NCBI GenBank assembly: GCA_900545405.1
Contig: UQYT01000025.1
Coordinates: forward strand, 1-34,725
DNA length: 34,725 nt
Direction of reading: 5' to 3'
DNA from: an uncultured Eubacteriales bacterium
Lineage (GTDB): Bacteria; Bacillota; Clostridia; Oscillospirales; Oscillospiraceae
Part shown: positions 14,345 through 22,700 of the stretch, piece by piece
Position numbering within the stretch: the first letter of the stretch is position 1
How the letters are laid out: every line of letters begins with the position of its first letter
Notes under the pieces: generated by a model
Database searches by the model: none
What the model was told of the DNA's origin: nothing
The model's input: the letters and a program-made list of their open reading frames with translations, nothing else
Made by a program: the position numbers and the translations under genes

Positions 14345-15621
14345 TCGCTCCGCCCCCTTCGCCTTATCGTGGCGGAGACGGCGTGGGCGTGCAGGCCCTC
14401 GGTGTCGGCAAAGAGCGCCACGTCGTCGGCCACGGACTCCAGACCTTCGGCCGTGTAGTAGGAGAAGTAGCTGCGCTTTATGAAGTCGTCCACGCCGAGG
14501 GGACTCGAGAATCGCGCCGTGCCCATGGTGGGCAGGGTGTGGTTCGTGCCGGAGAGGTAGTCGCCCAGCGGCTCCGGGCAGTAGTGCCCGAGGAACACGG
14601 AGCCCGCGTTCCGCACGCGGCCCAGCCAGTCGAAGGGCCGCTCAACGCAGAGCTCAAGGTGCTCCGGCGCTATCTCGTTGGCGATGTCCACCGCCTCGGA
14701 GAGGTCGTCCGTGACGATTATCTTGCCGTTTGCCTCGACGGACGCGCCCGCGATGTCTTTCCTGGGCAATACCTCGAGCTGGGCCTCGAGCTCCGCGGCG
14801 GTCTTTTCGGCAAGCGCGGCGCTGTCGGTTATGAGTATGGCCGTGGCGAGCTTATCGTGCTCGGCCTGGGAGAGCATGTCCGCGGCGAGCCAGACGGGGT
14901 CCGCACTCTTGTCCGCGACGATGAGTATCTCGCTCGGCCCGGCTATCATGTCTATGGCCACCTGGCCGAACACCTGGCGCTTCGCCTCCGCGACGAAGGC
15001 GTTGCCGGGGCCGACGATCTTGTCCACGCGCGGGATGGTCTCCGTCCCGTAGGCCAGGGCCGCGACGGCCTGCGCGCCGCCGACGCGGAACACGCGGTCC
15101 ACGCCCGCGACCTTCGCCGCCGCGAGTATAGCGGGACTGACCTCGCCGTCCGAGGCCGGGGTGGTCATGACTATCTCGTCCACGCCCGCGATCTTGGCGG
15201 GGATGCAGTTCATCAGCACCGAGGAGGGATAGGCCGCCGTGCCGCCGGGGATATAGAGGCCAACGCGCTGCATGGGGATGATGCGCTGGCCGAGCATGGA
15301 GCCGTCAGGCCGCGTGAGTATATAGTCGCGCTGCAGCTGCCGCTCGTGGAAGGCGCGGATATTCGCGCTCGCGCGCTCGAGCACGCGGAGAAATTCCGGG
15401 TCGACTGCCTTGACCGCCGCGTCCAGCTCCTCGGCCGTGACCTCGAGCGCCACGCCCTCGGCGCGGTCGAACTTCGCGTTGTACTCACAGAGCGCCGCAT
15501 CGCCGTTTGCTCTCACGTTCGCGATTATCTCCGCCACGGTGCCGGACACGTCCCGCGCCGAGGCCGTCCTCGCAAAGAGCTCGGAGGCGGGGGTCTCGCC
15601 GCTCTTCATTATCTTTATCAT
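14341..15621 (-). CDS. hisD: Histidinol dehydrogenase HisD
   Basis: A 426-residue NAD-dependent zinc enzyme that oxidises histidinol twice to histidine (last steps). Conserved stretches are RVGGAQAVAALAYGT, KIVGPGNAFVAEAKRQV, GPSEILI, SQAEHDK and EIAPEHLEL. The start is ATG 15621, which overlaps the hisG stop by one base and has ggagg about 9 bases upstream. A longer open frame to 15969 is only an antisense-like extension over hisG. Confidence 0.96.
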   Translation of the reverse strand: MIKIMKSGETPASELFARTASARDVSGTVAEIIANVRANGDAALCEYNAKFDRAEGVALEVTAEELDAAVKAVDPEFLRVLERASANIRAFHERQLQRDYILTRPDGSMLGQRIIPMQRVGLYIPGGTAAYPSSVLMNCIPAKIAGVDEIVMTTPASDGEVSPAILAAAKVAGVDRVFRVGGAQAVAALAYGTETIPRVDKIVGPGNAFVAEAKRQVFGQVAIDMIAGPSEILIVADKSADPVWLAADMLSQAEHDKLATAILITDSAALAEKTAAELEAQLEVLPRKDIAGASVEANGKIIVTDDLSEAVDIANEIAPEHLELCVERPFDWLGRVRNAGSVFLGHYCPEPLGDYLSGTNHTLPTMGTARFSSPLGVDDFIKRSYFSYYTAEGLESVADDVALFADTEGLHAHAVSATIRRRGRSE

Positions 15622-16265
15622 CACGCTCTTCCTCCTTCCGCCGCCCGGCCTATGAGCTGCTTGAGGCGGCTTATGCCCTCGTATTTGAACTTGAAACTCG
15701 CCTTGTTGGCGATGAGCCTCGCGCTGATGGGGAGTATCGTCTCCAGCACGTGCAGATCGTTCTCCCGGAGCGTCGTACCCGTCTCGACGATGTCCACAAT
15801 GACGTCCGAGAGGCCGAGTATGGGCGCGAGCTCTATGGAGCCGTTGAGTTTTATGATGTCTATGGCGCGGCCCCGACCCTGGAAATACCGGGTCGCGATG
15901 TTGGGGAATTTGGTCGCCACGCGGAGCGTCTCCGCCCCCCGGCGCTGCTCGGCCTTGCCCGCCACGCACATGCGGCAGCGGCCTATGCCGAGGTCGAGGA
16001 GCTCATACACGTCCGGCGAGTACTCCAGCAATATGTCCCGCCCTGCGACGCCTATGTCCGCCGCGCCGCGCTCGACGTATATGGCAACGTCCGAGGGCTT
16101 GACCCAGAAAAAGCGCATCCCCGTCTCCGGGTTTTCAAAGATGAGCTTGCGGCTGTCCTCCCTTATGCCCGGGCAGCCGCAGCCCGCGCGCTCGAACATG
16201 TCGTAGACCTGTTCGCCCAGCCTGCCCTTCGGCAGGGCTATGTCAATCGTCTCCTTCAAGCTCAA
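15621..16265 (-). CDS. hisG: ATP phosphoribosyltransferase, short form HisG
   Basis: A 214-residue catalytic subunit for the committed step (ATP plus PRPP to PR-ATP). It starts IDIALPKGRLGEQV and contains DIGVAGRDILLEY and the PRPP loop DIVETGTTLRENDL. It lacks the C-terminal regulatory ACT-like domain of long HisG, so it needs HisZ for activity and feedback control; hisZ is directly upstream and overlaps by 23 bases. Confidence 0.97.
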   Translation of the reverse strand: MSLKETIDIALPKGRLGEQVYDMFERAGCGCPGIREDSRKLIFENPETGMRFFWVKPSDVAIYVERGAADIGVAGRDILLEYSPDVYELLDLGIGRCRMCVAGKAEQRRGAETLRVATKFPNIATRYFQGRGRAIDIIKLNGSIELAPILGLSDVIVDIVETGTTLRENDLHVLETILPISARLIANKASFKFKYEGISRLKQLIGRAAEGGRA

Positions 16266-17361
16266 CAGGCCTCCCGTCCATCATTTTCATCACCGTGCGG
16301 CAGCGCAGCGAGGGGGCCGCCCCCCTCTGCACCCGGACGCTCCGGCCCGAGTCCGTCAGCTCCCGCACCACGCCCGCCAGCTCCTCCGGCGTCTCGCCGT
16401 CGGGGATGAGCAGCACGTCCGCGTCGTACTCCGGCTCCGCGCCGCCCAGGCGCTCCAGCAGGTTCAGGTACACCGCAAAGCCTATGGCCTGCTCGTCCTT
16501 GCCCAGCTTGCGCATCAGGCTGTCGTACCGCCCGCCGGAGAGCACCGCAGAGGGCGCACCGGGGACGTAGCCCTTGAACACCAGGCCGTTATAGTACTCC
16601 ATGTCGCAGGTTATGCTGAGGTCTATGTTCACGCCGCCGACACAGCCGAAGCTCGCGAGGACGCGCACCGTGTCCTCCAGCTCGTCCGCCGCGGCCAGCT
16701 CCGCCTCCGTCGCCGCCAGGGCGCGCAGCTCCGGCAGCAGCTCCGTCGCCGGGCCGTAAAGCTCCACGAGGCGGATGAGCCTGTCCGCCGGCTCCTCCGG
16801 CGCGCCAGCCGCTGTGCACACCGCGCGCATCGCCTGAGCGCTCCGGCTGCCCACAGCGCGCAGCAGCTCCGCCCGCTCCGGGCCCCTGAGCCCCAGCTCG
16901 TCCACCAGGGCGCAGAGATAGCCCATGTGCGAGAGGTCCAGCACCCAGTCCGGCGATATCTCGCCGAGGCTCCGCGCCGCAAGCATGGCCACCTCGCCCA
17001 TGACATAGCCGTCCACGAGGCCGAGGTACTCCAGCCCCGCCTGCGTTATCTCCTGAAAGCCCAGGCCCGAGTCCGGCGCGCGGTACACGCTCTCGTCATA
17101 ATAGAGCTTCTCCGGCGTGGAGTCCGGCCCGCCGCCCAGGTTCTTCGCTATCGACAGCGTCACGTCCGGCTTGAGCGCCATCAGGCGGCCGTTCGTGTCC
17201 GTGAACGTGATGACCCCGCCGCTCGGCAGGAAGCTCCTGTTGCCCGCGTAGAGGTCGTATTCTTCAAATTTGCTCATGCGGTAGGGCCGGTACCCGAACT
17301 TCGAATACAGCGCGCGCAGACCGAAAACTATGCGCTCCTCCCGCGTCAAAATGCTCTCCAT
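16243..17361 (-). CDS. hisZ: ATP phosphoribosyltransferase regulatory subunit HisZ
   Basis: A 372-residue paralogue of histidyl-tRNA synthetase without tRNA charging activity. It forms the hetero-octamer with short HisG and carries histidine feedback inhibition. Motif-2-like MALKPDVTLSIAKN and the late VLSGGRYDSLM are visible, and there is no C-terminal anticodon domain. The start is ATG 17361 with ggagga upstream; a longer frame to 17382 would read through that signal. It is the first gene of the his operon. Confidence 0.93.
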   Translation of the reverse strand: MESILTREERIVFGLRALYSKFGYRPYRMSKFEEYDLYAGNRSFLPSGGVITFTDTNGRLMALKPDVTLSIAKNLGGGPDSTPEKLYYDESVYRAPDSGLGFQEITQAGLEYLGLVDGYVMGEVAMLAARSLGEISPDWVLDLSHMGYLCALVDELGLRGPERAELLRAVGSRSAQAMRAVCTAAGAPEEPADRLIRLVELYGPATELLPELRALAATEAELAAADELEDTVRVLASFGCVGGVNIDLSITCDMEYYNGLVFKGYVPGAPSAVLSGGRYDSLMRKLGKDEQAIGFAVYLNLLERLGGAEPEYDADVLLIPDGETPEELAGVVRELTDSGRSVRVQRGAAPSLRCRTVMKMMDGRPVELEGDD

Positions 17362-17390
17362 TGCCTGTCCTCCGTGTTTCACTTTACCCT

Positions 17391-17412
17391 GCTAATGTGA
17401 TAGCACGCTAAT
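17391..17412 (-). promoter_or_regulatory. Candidate operator of the his operon
   Basis: Directly below the -10 box, on the - strand, lie two ATTAGC/GCTAAT direct repeats 16 bases apart (17391-17396 and 17407-17412 in + numbering). An internal inverted repeat TAGC-2-GCTA (17401-17410) lies between and across them. The site covers the predicted start point, which suits a repressor. The leader is too short (about 45 bases) for a T-box or attenuator. Confidence 0.45.
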
Positions 17413-17440
17413 ATATTACCACGAGTCGCCGAGATGTCAA
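17413..17440 (-). promoter_or_regulatory. Promoter of the his operon
   Basis: On the - strand: TTGACA (17435-17440), a 16-base spacer, TAATAT (17413-17418). The predicted start is near 17406, about 45 bases ahead of hisZ. Confidence 0.8.
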
Positions 17441-17461
17441 GTTAAATCTCCGCGCGATGCG

Positions 17462-17490
17462 AAAAAAGCCGCGATAAAGCGGCTTTTTTT
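17462..17490 (-). terminator. murI terminator
   Basis: Stem agccgc-gataaa-gcggct with A6 and T7 flanks; on the - strand it begins within the murI stop codon. It separates murI from the his promoter. Confidence 0.88.
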
Positions 17491-18299
17491 CACAGCACCG
17501 CGGTCTTGAACACGGTGTTCGACATGTCGCGCCTGAGAAAGAGCTCCGCCACGCGGGCGAACTCCACGGGGTCGCCGCTGGCGTAGCAGGCGGTGCGGCC
17601 GAAGCTGCGCCGGGGCGAGCGGAGGGAGTTTTTCTCCAGCAGCGCGGCCAGAGCACGCGCGCCGGCGGCGCCGGAGTCTATGAGCGTCACGCCCTCGCCC
17701 ATGTAGGCCGCGATGGCCTCCGAGAGCAGCGGGAAGTGTGTGCAGCCGAGTATGAGCGTATCCACGCCCGCCGCGCGCACGTCCCGCAGGCAATCCTCGA
17801 CTGCTGCGGCGACCTCCGGGTCCGCGGGGTCCGACCTGCCCGCCTCCACCAAAGGCACGAGCAGGGGGCTGCCCGAGGCCACGGGCTCTATGGCCGAATC
17901 TATGGCCTTGAGCTCCCGCACGAAGGCGCCGGAGCGCGTTGTCGCCACGGTGGAGAGCACGCCGACGCGGCCGTTTTTCGTGCTCGCCGCCGCCTCCGCC
18001 GCCGCGGGCTTCACCACGCCGATGACCGGCACGCCCGCCGTCTTTTCCACCTCGTCCAGGCAGTTCGAGCTCACCGTGCCGCAGGCCACGAGCATGGCCT
18101 TTATCGCCCGCGCGCGGAGAAAGCGCGCGTCGCTCCGCGCGATCTCTATGAGTTCGGCCACGCTCCGCCCGCCGTAGGGCACGCGGGCCGTGTCGCCCAG
18201 ATAGGCTATGTCCTCGCCGGGCAGCAGCTCCCGCAGCACACGCACCGCGGTCAGGCCGCCCATGCCCGAATCAAAAATTCCGACTGGTCTGTAATCCAT
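17490..18299 (-). CDS. murI: Glutamate racemase MurI
   Basis: A 269-residue cofactor-independent racemase that makes D-glutamate for peptidoglycan. Visible are GIFDSGMGGLT (D10, S11), LGDTARVPYG, the first catalytic Cys C73 in VACGTVSSN, and the second C186 in LILGCTHFPLL. The first motif is normally ACNTAS/T; here it is ACGTVSS, a departure next to the nucleophile. The start is ATG 18299 with ggagga 6 bases upstream; an upstream in-frame ATG is unlikely. It has its own promoter and terminator, so it is a single-gene unit. Confidence 0.94.
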   Translation of the reverse strand: MDYRPVGIFDSGMGGLTAVRVLRELLPGEDIAYLGDTARVPYGGRSVAELIEIARSDARFLRARAIKAMLVACGTVSSNCLDEVEKTAGVPVIGVVKPAAAEAAASTKNGRVGVLSTVATTRSGAFVRELKAIDSAIEPVASGSPLLVPLVEAGRSDPADPEVAAAVEDCLRDVRAAGVDTLILGCTHFPLLSEAIAAYMGEGVTLIDSGAAGARALAALLEKNSLRSPRRSFGRTACYASGDPVEFARVAELFLRRDMSNTVFKTAVL

Positions 18300-18350
18300 G
18301 TTTCCTCCGAAGGAAGATGTTTTGCTCATAATTATATTCGCCGGGGGGAT

Positions 18351-18379
18351 ATTTTAGCATCAGCGCGCCGTTTTTGCAA
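18351..18379 (-). promoter_or_regulatory. Promoter of murI
   Basis: On the - strand: TTGCAA (18374-18379), 17 bases, TAAAAT (18351-18356). It sits just after the stop of the ImmA-like gene. Confidence 0.75.
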
Positions 18380-18382
18380 GGC

Positions 18383-18781
18383 TCAGAGCTCAAGTCCCGC
18401 CTCGCGCAGGCGTTTTATCGACTCCGGCGAGGCCCGGCGGAGGAAATCCTCCAGCACCGCGCCCGCGTCCGGGTAGAGCCGGATGTTCCGCCGCCCCGGC
18501 TCCGCCACCGGCTGGGGGCCGTGCGCCGGCTCCGAGAGCGTCAGCAGCCCGTTCGCCGCCGCCTCGATCTCGCAGATGCCGTACTCGTCGCGGTAAAAGT
18601 GTTCGTCCTCCAGGTGGCGCAGCTCGTGCCGCAGGCCCTCGGCCTGGCGCTCCGGGCAAAAGCGAGTGTTTATGTATATGGTGAAGGTGCCGTCCCCGTT
18701 CGAGACGGTCACGGCGCTCGACGCCATGCTCGGGAACTCCACGAGGCGGACCCAGTAATCCACACCCTCAACGTAGCTCAT
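18383..18781 (-). CDS. ImmA/IrrE-like zinc metallopeptidase
   Basis: A 132-residue protein with an HExxH zinc-peptidase motif (H52-E53-L-R-H56 in LRHELRHLEDE) and a downstream acidic helix CEIEAAANG holding a plausible third ligand (E71 or E73). This pattern matches the ImmA/IrrE family, in which ImmA cleaves its partner XRE repressor to induce a mobile element. It overlaps the XRE gene by 4 bases, in the same order as immR-immA of ICEBs1. The family is inferred from motif and context; the substrate is inference. Confidence 0.75.
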   Translation of the reverse strand: MSYVEGVDYWVRLVEFPSMASSAVTVSNGDGTFTIYINTRFCPERQAEGLRHELRHLEDEHFYRDEYGICEIEAAANGLLTLSEPAHGPQPVAEPGRRNIRLYPDAGAVLEDFLRRASPESIKRLREAGLEL

Positions 18782-19146
18782 TCGCCCTGCTGCATCTCCT
18801 CTATCATACGCACGATGGCCTCTATCTGCGACTTCGTCGCATTCTTCGTCACCGAAAAGAGCATCCTCTTCTCCGGGCGGCTGCGCAGCTCCTCCAGGTA
18901 CTCGGCCAGCTCCGCGTCGCCCTCGGTCTGGGGCTCCGGGCGGTCCGTGTTGCCGAGGAGGTAGTCTGTGGAGACGCCCAGGTACTCGGCTATGCGCGCC
19001 GCGTTCTCCGCGCTCACGCCCTTTGCGCGGCCCTTGCGCAGCTCCGTCATGAAGCTGCGGCTCATGCCCAGGTCCGCGCTCATGCGCGAGCCCGAGATAC
19101 CCCTCTCACGCAGCAGCGCCTCTATCCTCTCGCATATCCCTTCCAT
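18778..19146 (-). CDS. XRE-family transcriptional repressor
   Basis: A 122-residue regulator. The N-terminal helix-turn-helix spans about residues 5-65: ISGSRMSADLGMSRSFMTELRKG, then AARIAEYLGVSTDYLLG, the classic XRE ending. The C-terminal ~50 residues are helical and probably mediate dimerisation or recognition by the protease. The start is ATG 19146 with ggag upstream. It is divergent from two small + genes across back-to-back promoters with repeated TTGTAC sites, which suggests it controls both directions. Confidence 0.92.
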   Translation of the reverse strand: MEGICERIEALLRERGISGSRMSADLGMSRSFMTELRKGRAKGVSAENAARIAEYLGVSTDYLLGNTDRPEPQTEGDAELAEYLEELRSRPEKRMLFSVTKNATKSQIEAIVRMIEEMQQGE

Positions 19147-19179
19147 CCCGACGGCTCCTTTTTGTCAAAATGCCAAATT

Positions 19180-19209
19180 TACATATTTTTGTACATTCAT
19201 GGTTGACAA
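19180..19209 (-). promoter_or_regulatory. Promoter of XRE-immA-like pair
   Basis: On the - strand: TTGTCA (19204-19209), 18 bases, TATGTA (19180-19185). Its -35 overlaps the -35 of the + promoter, and its spacer contains a TTGTAC site (19189-19194). Confidence 0.55.
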
Positions 19210-19231
19210 GCTCCGATTTGCACTCTATATT
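19203..19231 (+). promoter_or_regulatory. Promoter of the small Cys-rich gene pair
   Basis: TTGACA (19203-19208), 17 bases, TATATT (19226-19231). A palindrome TTGTACAA lies just downstream at 19242-19249, a good position for repression. Confidence 0.75.
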
Positions 19232-19287
19232 GGGAGGTGCGTTGTACAAAGTTTTGTGCGCTTGTCGGGCTTATGTGCACCATGATA

Positions 19288-19303
19288 GTACAAATCATTG
19301 TAC
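19288..19303. promoter_or_regulatory. Candidate XRE operator GTACAA-4-TTGTAC
   Basis: Perfect inverted repeat GTACAA-atca-TTGTAC. The same half-site occurs at 19189-19194 and as TTGTACAA at 19242-19249, giving three sites within 115 bases around the divergent promoters. Confidence 0.6.
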
Positions 19304-19335
19304 ATGTCAACATATTTGATGGGAGGACAGCGTGT

Positions 19336-19599
19336 ATGGAGAAGAAAAAGTCCGACTCTCAGGCGCCGGACATGTCAGCTTGCAGGGGCTGTCGGCACTT
19401 TTTTGAGGCGGCGGACCCGGACTGTTACAGGCAGTCCATCCCCGCGTGCGAATACATACTCGACACCGGGCGGCGCAGGCCCTGCCCGGCGGGGGCGGGC
19501 TGCACGGAATACCGCCCTGCGCCCCGGGGCATGAGCGAATACCGGCGGCGGCACGGGGCCATAGTCCAGGCCTTCATCGCCGCGCGGCGGAGGGGCTGA
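19336..19599 (+). CDS. Small Cys-rich protein of the XRE/ImmA switch
   Basis: An 87-residue protein with six cysteines (C16, C19, C30, C38, C50, C56) arranged as CRGC, DPDC, ACEYILDTG and CPAGAGC, followed by a basic helical tail. It could hold one or two zinc ions. From memory, short proteins with this pattern occur in phage and conjugative-element regions of Clostridia; function unknown. The start is ATG 19336 with gggagga at 19321-19327; longer in-frame starts back to 19237 would begin at the transcription start without a leader. It is divergent from the XRE gene and 3 bases upstream of the next small gene. Confidence 0.75.
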   Translation: MEKKKSDSQAPDMSACRGCRHFFEAADPDCYRQSIPACEYILDTGRRRPCPAGAGCTEYRPAPRGMSEYRRRHGAIVQAFIAARRRG

Positions 19600-19602
19600 G
19601 CC

Positions 19603-19776
19603 TTGAGAAAGCGGCACTACCATCTGGCCGACCCGCCGGAGCTCATCGCCGAGTGTCTAAGCTGTGCAAGGAGCGAGTGCACGAACTGCCTTGAGCGCAG
19701 GCTCAAGGCAGCCGTCAAGACCAACTCGCGTCTCCGCTCTCAGAGCTCCACGGCCTCGCCGGGCTGCAGGAAGTAG
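19603..19776 (+). CDS. Tiny zinc-knuckle-like protein
   Basis: A 57-residue reading frame from TTG 19603, three bases after the preceding stop, with ggagggg about 8 bases upstream. The core is AECLSCARSECTNCLERR, with C18-x2-C21 and C26-x2-C29, a compact zinc-binding pattern. The last ~12 codons overlap the 3' end of addA on the other strand (19740-19776), and the frame contains a 10-bp perfect hairpin. Family unknown; coding is likely but not certain. Confidence 0.55.
   Translation: MRKRHYHLADPPELIAECLSCARSECTNCLERRLKAAVKTNSRLRSQSSTASPGCRK
19687..19710. other. 10-bp perfect hairpin without T-tract
   Basis: tgccttgagc-gcag-gctcaaggca, between convergent genes, inside the coding frame of the 57-residue protein and 30 bases past the addA stop. 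No T-run follows on either strand, so it is not a standard intrinsic terminator. Confidence 0.6.
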
Positions 19777-22700
19777 ACGATCTTCGCCTTCACTGCAAGG
19801 CCCGTGATGCGCGAGACGGCCCAGGCGTAGGTCTCGAGCTGCGCGGCGTAGCGCTTTGCGCGCTCCGGGGCCGCCTCGGGGGCAATGCGGTCGGTCTTGT
19901 AGTCCACGATGACGGCGCCGTCCGGCTCGATGAGGCAGCAGTCCACGACGCCCTGCAAGAGCAGCTCCTCGCCCTCCGCGCCCGGGAAAAAGCGCTCCGC
20001 CGGGCAGAGCAGCGCAAAGGGGAACTCCCGCAGCACGCGCGGCGCAGCGGCTATCCTCCGCCCCAGGGGCGAGAGGGCGAAGCGGCAGAGCCCCGCGGCG
20101 TCCACCGCGGCGGCCTCGCGCGCCGAGAGCTTGCCCGCGGCGGCGAGGCGGTCTACGGCCTCACGCGCGGCCTCCGGCGTGGTGAGCGCGCCGAGCTCGA
20201 GATAGCGCAGCGCAAGGTGGGTGGCCGTGCCGCGCTCGGCGGCGGTGAGCCGCCTGGCCGCTAGCGCGATGTCGGGGCGGCGGAAGGTGCGCGCGGCGCG
20301 GGGCAGCAGCTCGGCGCTCTCGGCGTCCGGCTCCGCGAGGCTCTTGAGCTCCGTGGCCGTGAGCTTGGAGGGCAGGGTCTCCGCCCCGGAGTGGGGGTAG
20401 CGCCAGGCGAGCAGTGCGTCAAAGTCCACGGGGACGGCCTCCTCCCCGGTGCGCTCCGGCTCCGGCTGTGCGGCGGGCGTGACGCGCCGGGGCACGCCCT
20501 CCTCGTCGCCGCCTATGGAGAGCGTCAGCGCCCGGCCGCCGGTGCCGAGGGCCGCGCAGATGAGCCACTCGGCCATGCTCCGCATGGGCAGCAGCGCCTG
20601 GGCAGGGATGTGCTCCTGGGCCGCGGGCGCGAGCTTGTCCATGGTCTTTTGCGGGTCTGCGAAGGTGCAGGTGATAAAGAGCCGCTCCCGCGCGCGGGTC
20701 ATGGCAACGTAGAGGAGCCGCAGCTCCTCGCTCAAGAGCTCGCGCTCGAGCCGGTTCGCCACGGCGCGGCGCGCGAGGGTGGGGTACTCTATTCCCCTTG
20801 CGGCGTCCGTGAACTTCGGCCCCAGGCCCAGCTCAGGGTGCACCAGCACGCTGCCGCGCAGGTCCGAGCGGTTGAACTGCCGCGCCGTGTCGCCGATGAA
20901 CACCACCGGGAACTCAAGGCCCTTCGAGCGGTGGATGCTCATTATGCGCACCGCGCCGCCGCCGTCCTCGTCGGGGAAGGCGGGCTCCTCGCCGCGCTCG
21001 CGCATGGAGCGCAGCCAGTCGAGAAAGCGGCGCAGCCCGCGCCAGCCCGTGGTCTCAAAGCTCCGGGCGAGCTCGAAGAGGCGCAGCAGCCGCGCGCGGC
21101 GGCCCTCCCCGTCACGCATCGCGGAGCAGAGCGCCATGCAGCCGAGGCTCTCGTATATCTCCCATATGAGCGTTGCGAGCTCCGAATCCCGCGCAAAGTC
21201 GCGCAATCTGTCGAGCGTATCGAGGAAGGCGCGGGCCTTCTCGCTCACCTCCGCGCGGGCGCTGAGCGCGGCGTAGAAGTCGCCCTCGCCGGACATGAGG
21301 CGTATCTCCGTCAGCTCGTCGTTCGTGAAGCCGAAGAGCTCCGAGCGCAGCACGGAGATGAGCGCCACGTCCTGGCGCGGGTTGTCGATTATCGCGAGCA
21401 GCGAGAGGATGACCGCGACCTCCGGGGCCTCGAAAAAGCCGCCGGACTGCCCGGCCTCGACGGGGACGCCCTCGCGCGCGAGCACGCGCCGCCAGACGGG
21501 GCCGGAGACGTTCACGGAGCGCAGCAGCACGGCGATGTCGCCGTAGCCGAGGGGGCGGAGCACGCCGCCCTCGCTTATCTTTGCGCCCGTCTCGACCAGG
21601 CGGCGCATCATGCGCGCGACGTAGGCGGCCTCGACCTCTATCTTGTCCGGGCGCTCCTCGTCCTCGTCCGCGCCGGGCAGAGGCACGGCCACCAACTCCG
21701 GCACGGGCACTACGCCGGGGTACTCCAGCCCCGCGCGGAGCCGCGCGCGCTCGTCGTACTCCATCTCGCCGAGGCCCTTTGACATCAGGCAGCCGAACAC
21801 GGCGTTCACCGCGTCCACCACCTCGCCCCGGGAGCGGAAGCTCTCGCGCAGAAAGACGCGCCTCGGCACGCCCTCCGGCTGGGGGGCGTCGGCGTAGCTC
21901 TCGTATTTTTTCAGGAATATCGTCGGGTCCGCGAGGCGGAAGCGGTAGATGCTCTGCTTCACGTCGCCGACCATGAAGAGCCGCCGGCCGCTGTCCGAGA
22001 CGGCTCTTATTATCATGTTCTGCACCAGCGAGACGTCCTGATACTCGTCCACCATGACCTCGGCGTAGCGGCGGGAGACCTCGCGGGCAGTCTCCGTCGG
22101 GCTGCCGTCCGGCTCCGTGAGCAGCCGCGCGGCCAGGTGCTCGAGGTCGGCGAAGTCGAGCAGCGAGCGGCGGCGCTTCCGGCGCGTGTACTCGGCGTCA
22201 AAGTCGCCCACGAGCTTCAAGAGCGCGCGCATGGCGGGCGCCGTGGCGCGCATGTCACGCAGGAGCTGCTCGCTCGGGAGCGTAAAGCCCTTCTCTATGC
22301 GCTTTGCGGCCTTTTTGCAGGCCTCGCGCCGGGCCTTTGCCCGCTCCGCGAGCTCCGGGTCCTCTCCCCCGCCGCGCAGTGAGCCGAGGCGCGGGAAGGC
22401 TATGGGCAGGGCCTCGCGCAGGGCGTCCCAGCCCTCCGCCGCGCGCTTTGCCGCGCCGCGGAGCGAGGAGGCCGTCTCCGAAAAGCTCGGGACATAGGCC
22501 TTGCCCATCTTCTCAAAGCCCGCGAGAGAGCGAACGAGCTCGTCGAACTCCCCGGCCCACCAAAGCAGCTCGTCCGCCGCGCTCTCCAGCAGCTCGCGGC
22601 CCCATGGCGTGTCCGCCGCGTCCTCCGCGCCGGTCTCGAAGAGCTCCGACTGCCGCGCGGCCCAGTCCCCCGGCCGGGCGTGGGATTGCAGCTTGCCGTG

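Noticed and set aside
14311..16206. 631-codon + strand frame
   Set aside because: Antisense shadow over hisD and hisG without start signal or family.
17362..17412. T-box or histidine attenuator ahead of hisZ
   Set aside because: The predicted leader is only ~45 bases, with no specifier loop, T-box sequence or leader peptide with His codons.
19237..19335. N-terminal extension of the 87-residue Cys-rich protein from GTG 19237
   Set aside because: It would start at the predicted transcription start and translate the operator palindromes; ATG 19336 has a proper leader and ribosome binding site.
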